Assembly (NCBI RefSeq): GCF_020283565.1
Contig: NC_060063.1
Coordinates: 44,600,856-44,664,855 of the forward strand
DNA from: Trifolium pratense
Lineage: Eukaryota > Streptophyta > Magnoliopsida > Fabales > Fabaceae
Reading direction: 5' to 3'
Length of the DNA stretch: 64,000 bases
The stretch's first letter is position 1. The number at the start of each line of letters is the position of its first letter. The position numbers and the translations under genes were made by a program. Below, one piece after another: positions 9,595 through 19,470 of the stretch. A model generated the notes under the pieces. The model had not been told where the DNA came from. It ran no database searches and saw only the letters and a list, made by a program, of their open reading frames with translations.

Positions 9595-10424
9595 TGTTGG
9601 AACATGATGAAGAATTGGAGGAAACTTGGTATTGAAGTAAACACATTGAGTTAGAACCATGTATAGTGTGAATTGGAAAAAAGACTCTTTAAGTCCCACA
9701 TTGCTAAGATCACACTACTTGGTAGTGTTTATATACCACAAGGTGGCAACCAAGGGTGTGCCCTTGGGGTACCCACTTTTGTAAGAAAGAGAGACCGTAC
9801 ACAATGTCGAATATCACACGCGCGCGCGCCGCCGTCCGTCCGGCCGGCTCGGTTCGGGCCGGGCTTGGGTGATATATTAATTTTTTAATACTAAGAAAAA
9901 GAAAATTTTGAATTAAATTTTCCTTTATGCGTGTCCCTTAAATTCGCACATGTTAAATGTGTTTAGACCAAGTCTGAAACAGATTTTCAAATCTGTTAAC
10001 GGTCAAATACGGTCAAAATCGTCTCCTTAAAATCCTCTGATTCCAGCTCCCTACTTGCCTATAAATACACTTCATTTCTTCAGTTTGAAACTCACTTCTT
10101 TTTCTCTGCATTCTGAGAAAACTGCTTCTTTCCTTCTCTCTGTTTGAATTGATATTCGTATATCAATTAGAGTGATTCGAAATTTCGTACCATATTTGGT
10201 GTTATTCTGGCCGATACTACAGTGCAGTAGTTTATCGGTATTTATTTGAAAAACGGCTGTTTTATCCTGGGGACATACTACAGTGCACTTCTTCAAGTAG
10301 TTCCGCGAAACGTCTTAAAGAAAGCGACCTAGTACGCGACTCAGCCAATAATTTGTTTCGTTGCCATTTTTAGAAAAAATTAGTTTTCTGTTTTTTTCCA
10401 AAATCAGTAAACCAGTTTTTAACA
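9595..10424 (+). repeat. Copia 3' LTR, full length
   Basis: This 830-bp LTR shares its first about 410 bp and last about 40 bp with the 5' LTR. It keeps a promoter: TATAAATA at 10060-10067, so transcription should begin near 10090. Segment 10306-10319 is the reverse complement of the primer-site position behind the 5' LTR. Confidence 0.92.
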
Positions 10425-10429
10425 AACAA

Positions 10430-10869
10430 TATTGTTGATACTTATGACTTAGTCGATGTATCGACTAATAACTATAACTTGTGATTCGATTTGCTTCAAG
10501 TGATTATGCTGAGAAATAAGCTTTGTCTGTCATCTATTAATTTCTTAACTCATCTAAAGAGTGTTATGTACAAACTTTGGATGTTTTTGAGATACTAAAC
10601 TATGAAATGCATGCATGAATATAAAGTAAATTAGAAAGATAAAGAGATAAAAATGCTTAAATAGCATGTTTGATTGATATTGTGTGTATTATAAAAATTT
10701 ACAAGTGTGGTATTTATAAAAAAAATGTCAGTGCCGTTATCTACAAAATTTAGTCTTTCTTGTTTATTTACGAGGATAATGCATGATTCCTCTTATTGCT
10801 GAAGATACATTACAAGAGACGCGTTTTATTAACCCGCCGCAAAATAGGTGAGAGAAATTAAAATAAAAT
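10430..10869. other. AT-rich spacer, nothing recognised
   Basis: I see no ORF, RNA gene or repeat with clear ends here. Confidence 0.5.
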
Positions 10870-11808
10870 AATCAGAAGATAAGTTCTGAACATATATCAG
10901 AAGATGACTATTCAGAGATTCGTAACGCTCAGAGGATATCAACGTCAAAAGTTGTTAGTCTCAGAAGATGGAAACCTCAGGACTTGATAAGTCGGAGGAT
11001 AATAAATCTCTGGATTAATCTTGATCCTTGTGAAGACTTGGTCATGATGGTTGAATCACTGCATCAACACTTTTACCAATAAAGAAAGCGACTTCTCAAG
11101 TAGTTCAGAATAGCCTTCTTACATTATCCCTAGCTAGTCTTAAGGAAGGAACGTGACTTGTCTGGTCTCTTAGCTTAAAATGGAAAGTTTTATCTGCATC
11201 AAGTCAAAGTTACTGAAACTCTTATTCAGTTTTTGATGACATTCAAACTCAAGTCAAGACAAATGCAAGCAGACAATCTTATCTTCATCAACGCTCATGT
11301 GCAACGTCTATTTTTCATTGGGATATAAATACTAGATGAAGTGGATTGCAAAATATATAACTTACGTGCACGCTATCTATTGCAAATCTATCAATACAAA
11401 CACTTAACCTCTGAACCGTGAATTTCATTCTTATTCAAAATACTTTGAAGTCTTTGAGTACTCATTGTATTTTATTATCAAGGTTCTATAAGTGTATTAT
11501 GTTATTTCAACAAACTTTATTTACTTTCTTAAGTTTGAGAAGTCTCTTGCTGTGTGCTTGAGTATTTGTAATTTTGTGTGATTATAGTGAAATCCCTTGG
11601 AAGTGCAAGGGGACTGGACTACTCTCGTTTTGTGAGAGGAACCAGTATAAAATTGTTGTGTCTTTTCTCTCCCTCTGAACTTTGTTAATTGTGTTTAATC
11701 TGTTTTATCCACTGCTATCTTCATTAAGTTAGAACTTCGAAAAAGTTTTAATTTATCTAAAACACAATTAAGCCCCCCTCCCCCCCTTCTTGTGTTTTCA
11801 CACCTTCA
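10870..11808 (+). repeat. LTR-like fragment, probably copia, plus orientation
   Basis: The stretch has LTR character: a TATA box (ATATAAATA near 11324), then about 480 bp ending in CACACCTTCA. The last about 260 bp match, inverted, the copy at 21971-22293, including GTGAAATCCCTTGGAAGTGC and CTCTCGTTTTGTGAGAGGA. A C-rich run followed by CTTCTTGTGTTTTC near the end is common to a large legume copia LTR family. The left end is not resolved and no internal region follows, so it is a solo or truncated LTR. Confidence 0.55.
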
Positions 11809-13099
11809 ACTATTGTATATAAACAAACTAAGTCCTTTGTGGAAGAATAAGATTTTTACTTTCCTTTATTCAATTTCTGCTTATTCTAACTCATCCTCTT
11901 CTCTCATTTTTCATTCTTCATTCATCTTTCATTATTATGTGTTCTTTGTTTTGTGATTAAATCCCCAACAGTATGGCCCAAAAAATTTAACATGTAGGAC
12001 ATTCTAATTTCTTAGATCGAAAGTCCACCAAGCGTAGACCCAACTTCAAGAAAGGTAGGACCCGTTTCGATTACACATATCGTTCTTAATTAGGACACGA
12101 AAAATTCCTTATTGATTACCATATTTCTCCCAACCAATGTGACTAAACAACACCGATAGAAGTGATATGAATAATCGACGATGGACTATGCGGCCATTTA
12201 CACGAAACTAACTAAAATAAAACAACAAAATTATTAAAAAAAAAAAATTATGACAGAATGAGGGAGGGAGAGAATGAATTTGGTGTGAATTTTTTTCACA
12301 TGTTGTTCCCCCTTTTATAGATTTTTTGAAGCAATGTGATTGGTTGGAGCCTTGTCAGGGCCTCTCACGTGGCCAATCACATTTGGTCATGTGACAATCA
12401 GTTTTAACTTTATCGGGCAGTTGGCCAATCACATTTTACATTCCAATTTTTCTAATTCTGCACACTCGCTCCTAGGTAGCGAAGAGGGTAAATTGGAGGA
12501 CGCATAAGTGTAATGGGATGTGAAAAGAAAATCGTTTTTAGTAAAAAAATGGTTTGCTTATTACAATAGAATGGGCCAATTTATTTTCAGCCTGTTTACT
12601 ATGAAGAAAGCTACTTTGAAAATTAATTGGGAGTTACTTTTATCGTCCTACTGATTACTTAAATATTGTCCGTTACTTATGTAGCGAAGGACATTTTTTC
12701 CCAAAATTTCTGATTTTATAACATCCATTACTTATGTAGCAGATGTGTAAAAAAAGGGCGCGCGGCGCGAGTAACGAGTAGGGTGGTAAAAGTTGCTCCC
12801 AAATTAATTAAACTCAATTTTGTCCAAGGGTCCAAATATCTTCAATGACTGAATGGACAAATCCTAGATACTCTTTCTTCTTCAAGAGACCTTTCGTTAA
12901 TCACATTTATGTTAACTTTCCAGAAGAATCCTTGTACAACATATATGAAGCAAAATTGAATATATCCCTAATGTTTTTTCATTTAATCAGCTTCTTAAAA
13001 AAAGATCATATAATCACAAATTTAGAAATCATATTTAGTGGGATGTGTCTATTGTCTACTGCTCTACAAATACAATCAGACCAACTTTTTTTAAAAAAA
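11809..13099. other. Non-genic region with short repeat motifs
   Basis: No gene is seen. At 12330-12440 there are three GTGATTGG or CCAATCAC copies (CCAAT-box-like) in both orientations. At 12660-12790 TTACTTATGTAGC(G/A) occurs twice, next to a GC-rich GGGCGCGCGGCGCGAG block. A related CTACTTAAGTAGCGG palindrome lies near 44443. These look like debris of a dispersed repeat. Confidence 0.45.
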
Positions 13100-13190
13100 A
13101 AAATAGTCTTGTGGTTAAATATTTCACCCTTAAAGTGAATAATTAAGGTGTCTGGAGTTCGAACTCCGACCCCTACATATATAATATTGA
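13100..13190 (+). repeat. Possible tRNA-derived SINE fragment
   Basis: TGGTTAAATATTT resembles a pol III A box. About 40 bp on, GAGTTCGAACTCC resembles a B box. Several legume SINEs have this layout. I cannot define the ends or a target duplication, and the sequence cannot fold as a full tRNA. Confidence 0.3.
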
Positions 13191-14130
13191 TGCAGTATCG
13201 AAAGTATTTTTGTTATCGTCTTCACAAGGACTGGTGCAATATTGATATCGTTCAACAATTAATATAATTTTAAGTATTGAAAAAGTAGTTTGTTCATCAA
13301 CATTCAAAGTTACTGTGATTAGATATAATTAACTATTTTTCTAATGCAAACTCTTAATCGATTATATACTTTTCAAATTTCAATTATATTTTCACCTATC
13401 GCTCATCGTACGTTTCCGTGTTCAAAGAACGACGACAGGTCTATCGTATCTATCAACCTCCGATGTCTCGATCCATTAATCAATACGATAACATTAAGAT
13501 TTGATAGTGTACATGAATGTGAACCTAACACTATCTCTGTCAATTAACGTTCACAGATGAATTTATTTCAGTTCTCTTAAATAAAAAGTCCATGTCTAGA
13601 GCTTTCTAAATCAAAATATCAATTTCGGAGTTTTATGTCGGAAAAACTCTAAGCACAGAAATAAACCATTAACATAACTAAATAGAGATTATATATAATC
13701 AGCCAGATTAGAGTTTACATGAGAATTATAACTAACTAAACCTAATCCCAATAACAGAGAAACTTAATTACATATAAACATGGAACCTTACGGTACATAG
13801 AAGCGTACATCGATCGATGATTCCACGGCTCCTCTTTTGATTACTCTCTGCCTCATGAGAATTTTCACCTCCTTCCCTCTATTTCTTTCAAGCTTTGCGT
13901 GTTTGTGGATTGTAATTAAAAATGAATGAATTGTGGAATGGTTGATCGATGCCTTTTATAGGTTTCGAAGAAAACCTTACTTCAAGAGTTTGTTAATTAA
14001 AAGCAGTGCCCCTCTTTCTTTCTTTCTTTTCATGCCACTTGACTTCTTTTTGCCACTTGACCGCCTCAGCTTCTCATAATCTCAATTAGAGCAATTCCAA
14101 TTAAGAAGACACATATTGTGTTTGCTTGGG
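13191..14130 (-). repeat. Diverged Athila-type LTR, minus strand
   Basis: The sequence is recognisably the inverted relative of the LTR at 45327-46616. Near 13195-13250 it carries AAAGTATTTTTGTTATCGTC and an ACAAGGACTGGTGCAATATTG block, matching the Athila U5 end read backwards. Near 13440-13490 it carries CGATGTCTCGATCCATTAATC. A minus-strand TATA box (TATAAAAG, about 13952-13959) fits the LTR promoter. Divergence is high, so this is an old insertion. The 5' boundary and the duplication are unresolved. Confidence 0.6.
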
Positions 14131-14902
14131 CCTTCGTGTACCTCATTTTGTTTGGGCTTTTAGACAATTATTTTTTACTTCATTGGCCTAAAATAAGGTA
14201 TAATAATAGTAATAAATAATAATAATAATAATACATTAAACTATACAAAAATCCTAATATTTACAAATAGTTGGGCTTTTCATTGAAATAATTTATAAAA
14301 CAAGTCAATAAATACCTAAATTATATATGTAAAATCACTAAATTTTGACACTTATTAAATATAAAGTTCCTAACAACTGAACTAATCACATGAATAATTA
14401 GACCACCTTTTTTCCAATCCAAACAACAATAACTGATGCTACACTACAGGCATATGTGAAATTATTTGGTAAATAATAGGAAATTACACCTCTCCATCCC
14501 AAGTTATAGGAAAAATTCACACCTATTAAAAAAATTAAAATATAATAATTTGGAGTTTTTTTTTTGTATTTTCCTTTAAATTTGTTGCATGGGAAGATGT
14601 AAAAACAATTTATATTGGTTATTGAAATTATAAGAGACTTAATTAAATGTAGTTTGTGTTTTATTTCAGTTCTCTTAAATGTTTCTTTTTCGCTTATAAT
14701 TTGCGACAAAAAGAGAAAAAGGTTTTCTCTCTTATATTTTAAAACGGATAGAGTATAAGTTAGCTCATAAGGAATTAAATGAGTTATATATAAATATAAA
14801 TATTTTATAAAATTTCTATATTCACACATTATTAACAACAATTAATTAGTCAAAAAAAAAATTAATAACAATGAATTACAAATTCAAAGAGATCAAGGAG
14901 GC
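14131..14902. other. AT-rich spacer with AAT microsatellite
   Basis: The stretch contains an AAT-type microsatellite near 14206-14236 and otherwise unrecognised AT-rich DNA. A 147-codon minus-strand ORF (14398-14841) is Ile/Leu/Tyr/Asn-rich, as expected from AT-rich noncoding DNA, and is not called. Confidence 0.5.
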
Positions 14903-15338
14903 CGGGTTTAACGGATTTGGATCCTCAGCTGCAGAGTTTCCTGCTGCAATGCCTGCTGCGAGAACTAAACTGTTAAATTAATCCAACGACTAGAAAATAA
15001 GATTAAAAAATAAGATTAAAAAATAGATAAAACACCATTCTTCTTTGCAAGGGCAAACAAAGAACCAGCAACCTGTTCACGATGGTGATTAGAGACGCGA
15101 TTCATGGCAGACAAAGCTGATCTGGGTCAAGCAATCTAGAAAGTATTCTCTCTAATTTATCTGAACTTATTTGTTTGGAAGGTCTGCCTTAGAAACAAAT
15201 GTGAAATTGAAATCCTCCAACCTTGTTTCATTAAATCAGTGCTATTAAATCTGTTACTATTTCATTGGTTCGGATCTGGCAGCAGACATTGTAGCAGAAA
15301 ACTCTACAGCTGAGGATTCAAATCCAGGTTTAACTAGT
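14903..15338. mobile_element. MITE with ~55-bp imperfect inverted repeats
   Basis: The left arm (about 14904-14959) contains GGGTTTAAC, ATCCTCAGCTGCAGAGTTT and CTGCAATGCCTGCTGC. The right arm (about 15280-15334) is its imperfect reverse complement, with AGCAGACATTGTAGCAG and ACTCTACAGCTGAGGATTC. The unit is about 440 bp with no ORF. I could not identify a target duplication, so the superfamily is open. Confidence 0.65.
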
Positions 15339-16539
15339 CCGATAGTTAATAAACTCCTTATAGTTAATAAATTTAAGGAGGGTTTTATTAGACTATATAT
15401 ACTTATATAACGGTTAAATTTTAGATTATTAAAGCCGCTTCCTATGAGAATTATAGAGTTATAAAACAAAGATTAAAAAGACTTAAGAAGACCAATCTAG
15501 TGAATTTAGGACTCGAAAAATTTAAACTCACTATATATGACAAATAAAATTTAAATCTCAACTAAAAGTGGTAACCATATTTATTATCCAACACGCCTCC
15601 ATGCATAGAAAGGAACTTATATTTTCATAACAAGTCTCATCTATAAGTCCTAGCACATTTGGACAAATAATACTAAAATATTGTTAGGTTGGATATTATA
15701 ATTGGTGTTTGAACCCCAACTACTTCACACTTGTGTGTGAATTTATAATGATTTTTTTATTTTGTCTATTTAAAAAAAAAAGGATTGTATATAAGAAACT
15801 ATAAGTAAAAATTATATCCAATCACAATTTTCTTAGAGCTCTCCAATAAAGGTATCTTAGTCACTACAAGAAAAATGTGTTTTAGCTTCAACATAAAACG
15901 GAGGCTAACAAACATAAAACGGACGCTAAAAGCATTTCCTTATTTTTTGTCTTTTTTGTTGATAGACAAAATGGTAAAGTCATTGAAAACTTACACACAC
16001 AAAGTAGAGTGATCGGGGTTCAAACCCGATCCTAATGTTCGTCACTAACAGTTTCAATATTTCTATCAGTTGAACTAAAATTTGTGACAACGGATGATTT
16101 ATATTTATTTATAGCTAAAAAAATAAATTTAGATTTTTCTTTTATAATGATGAGGCATAAACCAAAATTTGCAAAAAAAATTATGAAAGGGGCGTGTATT
16201 TATTTTTTATTTATATTCTTTTATAAAAAATATTATCTCTTTTATATATAAACCAAAATTTGCAAAAAAAATTATGAAAGGGACGTGTATTTATTTCACG
16301 TCCAAATGCTCCAATTAATTGCATGCAGGTGGACCGATAAAATTAACACAGCATGTGATGTGGGGAAAAGGATAGGTAGCCATAGCCCATAGCTCCCTCA
16401 ATAATGAGTAAGTTACGGCTCCCTGACTCCCTGGCTCCCTGACTCCCTGTCTCCCTCAATAATAGGTAATCATATTATTGATTTCAATGTTTGTAAAATA
16501 ATAATATTAATATGATTAAAATTATATCTTGAATGCACT
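15339..16539. other. Repeat debris: CACTA end, B-box motif, 52-bp duplication
   Basis: CACTACAAGAAAAATG at 15862-15877 is a typical CACTA (En/Spm) terminal repeat, with ACGG(A)GGCTAA-type subterminal motifs after it. No inverted partner is visible. At about 16013 GGGGTTCAAACCCGATCC resembles a SINE B box. A block of about 52 bp with AAACCAAAATTTGCAAAA occurs at about 16152-16206 and again at 16248-16300. At 16403-16455 GACTCCCTG-type units repeat. No gene is seen. Confidence 0.55.
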
Positions 16540-16675
16540 TGATTACTCTTTCTGGTGGATTCCGAAAATCTGGTGGATTTCAGAACTTTATCTGACAGGT
16601 TTGTCGTTTGCAAACATGTGTTCTTATTAAAGGATTAGCGTTTGTTGATCCTTGCTGCTTCTGTACTGCATCAGT

Positions 16676-16690
16676 TGGTATCAGAGCAGG
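16676..16690 (+). other. tRNA-iMet primer-binding site
   Basis: TGGTATCAGAGCAGG is the standard plant primer site complementary to the 3' end of initiator tRNA-Met. It lies a few bases after the first repeat end (CTGTACTGCA), confirming that this repeat is the 5' LTR. Confidence 0.9.
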
Positions 16691-16722
16691 TTTCTCTTGT
16701 TCTTTTCCTAACGTGATCAGCC

Positions 16723-16962
16723 ATGGGAGATCAATCGGTGATGAAAAACACAGCTTTAACAGCGGTCATCGCTTTGACCGCACAGGTGGCGGCGTCATCC
16801 TCTCAGTTGAATAACAACGCCTACAACAACGTTAACAACAGAAACAATCCGAACAGAGGAGGAGAACCAATTCCGGTTATTAGGGTTCATAATAACAACC
16901 ATACTATTGTTACGTACATAATACCAGAACATACTCGTAGTGAATCTGATTTGGAATACTAA
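16723..16962 (+). pseudogene. Ty3/gypsy gag N-terminal relic
   Basis: The ORF is 79 codons, starts 33 bp after the primer site, and includes N-R-G-G-E-P-I-P-V-I-R-V-H near residues 44-56. This resembles the N-terminus of plant gypsy gag proteins. It stops long before the gag core and zinc knuckle and is probably nonfunctional. The position directly after the primer site supports the gag assignment. Confidence 0.5.
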
Positions 16963-17172
16963 GAGCGTAGATATTACAAAAGGTTGAAGGATGATTAATT
17001 AATTGGAGTTTAAAATCTCTGATTCGACCCATCATTGTCCGTTTTGTTACAACAAAGATTACTCATTGACCGACCTTTTGAGACATACTTCCAAAATGGC
17101 AAGTAACACGCGTAAGACAATTAAAGATATTGTTAAACATTCTGTTTTGATAACATATTAATTGGTATCTTA

Positions 17173-17439
17173 ATGTTAAAGTCAATGAAACATTTAGCAC
17201 CATCAACAATGCCAACAACAACAATTTTCAAGAAACTTGACGATCCTAATGGTAAATCCAAACCGAAAGAAACTGAAGTAGTTGCTGAACAAGATGCTTC
17301 GGTTGAAGTTGATGAATCCAAAGATGAGAAGGAAGAGATCGATGAACATGATAATTCAGAGAAAGATGATGCAGATGAAGGTGGAAATGAGGAGGAGAAA
17401 GAGGCTAAGAAGAGAAAAACCACCAATCAGCCCCATGAT
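17173..17439 (+). other. Acidic ORF segment of unknown origin
   Basis: In frame with the start of the TrpE-like segment, this stretch encodes about 89 residues beginning M-L-K-S-M-K-H-L-A-P. A highly acidic tract (E/D/K-rich, about residues 35-78) and a basic K-K-R-K follow. I do not recognise it. It could be a second captured fragment or element sequence. The frame is open but short and biased, so protein function is not assumed. Confidence 0.4.
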
Positions 17440-17678
17440 GGGACTGTTAGAAGAGGGAAAAAACCAACAGAAATATCATGTTACAGAAGCTTCTTTTGAA
17501 CAATGAAAAACAATGCGCAGAGCACAAATTGCTAGCTGATTTAGGGAGAAACGATGTTGGAAAGATCTCCAAACCTTGTTATATTCAAGTTGAAAAGGTT
17601 ATGAATATTGATCGATATTCCCATGTTATGCATATAAGTTATATCGTCACTGTGGAGTTATTAGATGGGTTAACAAGT
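17440..17678 (+). pseudogene. Anthranilate synthase alpha (TrpE) fragment captured in LTR element
   Basis: Translation gives G-T-V-R-R-G-K and then, after a small frameshift near 17470-17480, N-E-K-Q-C-A-E-H, D-L-G-R-N-D-V-G-K-I-S-K-P, V-E-K-V-M-N-I, R-Y-S-H-V-M-H-I-S and E-L-L-D-G-L-T-S. These are consecutive motifs of the chorismate-binding domain of plant anthranilate synthase alpha, the first committed enzyme of tryptophan synthesis. Only about 80 of about 600 residues are present; transit peptide, N-terminal domain and C-terminal catalytic part are absent. The T-G before E-L-L in the family reads T-V here. After 17678 the protein no longer matches TrpE. It lies between a gag relic and a 3' LTR, so I infer capture by the retroelement. 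Confidence 0.88.
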
Positions 17679-17870
17679 TGTTATCTCAATTTAGAGGAGA
17701 AAAGCGAAGAGCAAAAAGTAACAATCAAGAAAACGAGAAAGAATTTGGTAATTACAGCAAAATCGGTAATAAGTTTTTACTATGATAAACGCATGAGTCA
17801 ATATCAAGCATATGGAACTCTTTATCAAGATGAGAACTTGGGTCGAGTTCTTTTGAGGTGGAGGAGACTG

Positions 17871-18298
17871 GTGTAGGAGGATTTTTTAGTATTTTATTAT
17901 TTTAACTAGATTAGTTATTTTTTATATTTTTGGTAGATTTGTTATTTTTATATTTCACCTAGATTAGTTGTTTTTATATTTTAGGTAGATTTAAGATTTG
18001 TTGTTTTTATTTAGCTAGGTTTGTTATTTTTATTTTTATTATCTTTTAGGTAGATTTATTATTTTTATTTTTCACTACTCTTTAAGCTAAACTATTGTAG
18101 CTTTGAAGGCAACCTTTTGATTTAATAAAATTATAGAGAATTTTCTCAAATTTGGTGGATTCCAAATTACTCTTTCTGGTGGATTCCAAAAATCTGGTGG
18201 ATTTCAGAACTTTATCTGACAGATTTATCGCTTGCAAATATGTGTTCTTATTAAAGGATTAGCGCTTGCTGATCCTTACCGCTTTCTTACCGCGTCAC
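17871..18298 (+). repeat. 3' LTR of the TrpE-carrying element
   Basis: The repeat begins TGTAGGAGGATTTTTTAG after the purine tract and ends TTACCGCGTCA. Its 5' half (17880-18070) holds degenerate repeats of a TTAG(G)TAGATTTGTTATTTTTA-type motif. Its last about 130 bp match the repeat before the primer site. The missing left half of the 5' copy makes the start coordinate an inference. Confidence 0.5.
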
Positions 18299-18592
18299 AA
18301 TCAAAAGTGTGGGTGTTATTTTCCTTATTCGTTTTGATTGACTCGAGGCCCTCTTGGTGTATACATTGTCTTAGTGCCCGGTCATTTCTCATCTTTGAGG
18401 GGAGTCGGGTCCTCTTGTGGTTCAGGTATTGTATTGGGGGCACTTGTTTTTTTTTTGAGTCAGTGTGCGGGTGTTGCAGTTTTCTTTTTAGGTGGTGGTT
18501 TTTTAACTGTGCATACTTCTGATACTATTTTGTATTTATATTTTTTCATATATTTATATTTTCCATTATAAATAAGTCAAAATCGAATTATA
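18299..18592. other. Unassigned GT-rich segment
   Basis: This segment is less AT-rich than its surroundings and follows the 3' LTR directly. It has two overlapping short ORFs without recognisable motifs. It might be a fragment of a LINE 3' end, but I see no A-tail or duplication to support that. Confidence 0.35.
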
Positions 18593-18673
18593 TCTATCTT
18601 ATATATAAAGAGAATACATAAGTTTTAGTGTGAACTTTTGATAATACCAATAGTGCTCTTGATTTTTTTTTTA

Positions 18674-19009
18674 TCTATACTTCTTCTATACTATATATAA
18701 AGAGAATACATGAGTTTTGGTGTGGACTTTCAAAATACCAACAATGCCCTTGATTTTTTTTAATAGCAACAAAAATCTTTTATTAACGAACTCATCGTAA
18801 CGTAAGACACAACTTTTTTTTTGTAGCAAAAATCTTTTATCAACAAACTCACCATAAAGCGGATATAACTTTTGGTGTGGACTTTTCATAATACCAACAA
18901 TACCCTTAAAAAATTCACCATAACATAAGACATTTTCTTTTTTGACAGAAGTTTATATAATAGACAATTAGACACAGACTGACGCGGTACGCGCCTATCT
19001 GATCGCTAG
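18674..19009 (+). mobile_element. Non-autonomous Helitron
   Basis: The segment starts with TC after an A (18673). It ends CTAG at 19006-19009, followed by T at 19010, matching the Helitron rule of insertion between A and T. A short hairpin, GCG-GTAC-CGC in GACGCGGTACGCGCC, lies about 15 bp before the end. A second partial 5' end with the same ATATATAAAGAGAATACAT sequence lies at 18593-18673, indicating a nested or truncated sister copy. Confidence 0.75.
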
Positions 19010-19248
19010 TATAAGATAAAGTTGTTTGAAGACATTTAATTTTGAAATGACTGCATGTTAGCATTTATAAAATAATAGTATTATTTATTTCAATAATATG
19101 ATTTCATAAAGCTTCTTTTCTAAATTCAAATTTAGTAAAAATTTATTTGCAATGTATTATTTTATAAGTTACTGCATCACAATTTTTTTAAAAAAAACTT
19201 TATTATAAGTTAATTGTGATAGTAAGTCAGTCTTAGTAATAACTTATA

Positions 19249-19470
19249 CTCCCTCGATTTTTTTTAAGCGTCGTTTTAGAATAGTAACATTAAATTAAGA
19301 AAATAGATTTTTGCACCTTATTTTTCTATCATACATTTATTTTAATATTCCTATATAAGAGTATTTGATAAAGAATATAATTGACAATTCATAACTTAAA
19401 AATACCAAAACAATAGTTATTTTGAAACGCTAAATCCAACCAAAAAAACGACACTTAAAAAATGGAGGAG
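19249..19470. mobile_element. Stowaway-type MITE (Tc1/mariner)
   Basis: The 222-bp insertion is flanked by TA dinucleotides (19247-19248, 19471-19472). It begins CTCCCTCGATTTTTTTTAAG and ends ACGACACTTAAAAAATGGAG plus GAG, i.e. inverted repeats of about 28 bp with few mismatches. The CTCC(C)TCC-type terminus and TA target are diagnostic of Stowaway MITEs. Confidence 0.92.

Larger units (their letters stand above)
4572..10424 (+). mobile_element. Ty1/copia retrotransposon with deleted 5' LTR
   Basis: The element is bounded by a 5-bp target duplication AACAA (4567-4571 and 10425-10429) and TG...CA LTRs. Order: 5' LTR (499 bp), gag, protease, integrase, RT, RNase H, polypurine tract, 3' LTR (830 bp). 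The copia class follows from integrase preceding RT. The 5' LTR has lost about 330 bp, including the TATA box, and the ORF is frameshifted, so it is not autonomous. No tRNA-iMet primer site (TGGTATCAGAGC) follows the 5' LTR. Confidence 0.93.
16540..18298 (+). mobile_element. Small gypsy-derived LTR element carrying host gene DNA
   Basis: Two direct repeats of about 130 bp (16545-16671 and 18168-18298), sharing TCTGGTGGATTTCAGAACTT and TTATTAAAGGATTAGCG, flank an internal region. A tRNA-iMet primer site follows the first repeat, then a gag N-terminal relic, an acidic ORF, a TrpE-derived segment and a purine-rich tract (GAGGTGGAGGAGACTGG, about 17854-17870). No protease, RT or integrase is present, so it was mobilised in trans. 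The 5' LTR appears truncated relative to the 3' LTR. Confidence 0.7.

Noticed and set aside
13100..13190. tRNA gene
   Set aside because: A- and B-box-like words only; no cloverleaf or acceptor stem. Same for 16013 and 20110.
14398..14841. 147-codon minus-strand ORF
   Set aside because: Ile/Tyr/Asn/Lys-rich as expected from AT-rich noncoding DNA; no motif, no exon signals.
18232..18571. Overlapping ORFs of 96 and 77 codons
   Set aside because: Begin in the LTR and continue into unassigned GT-rich DNA; Cys/Phe-rich with no motif.
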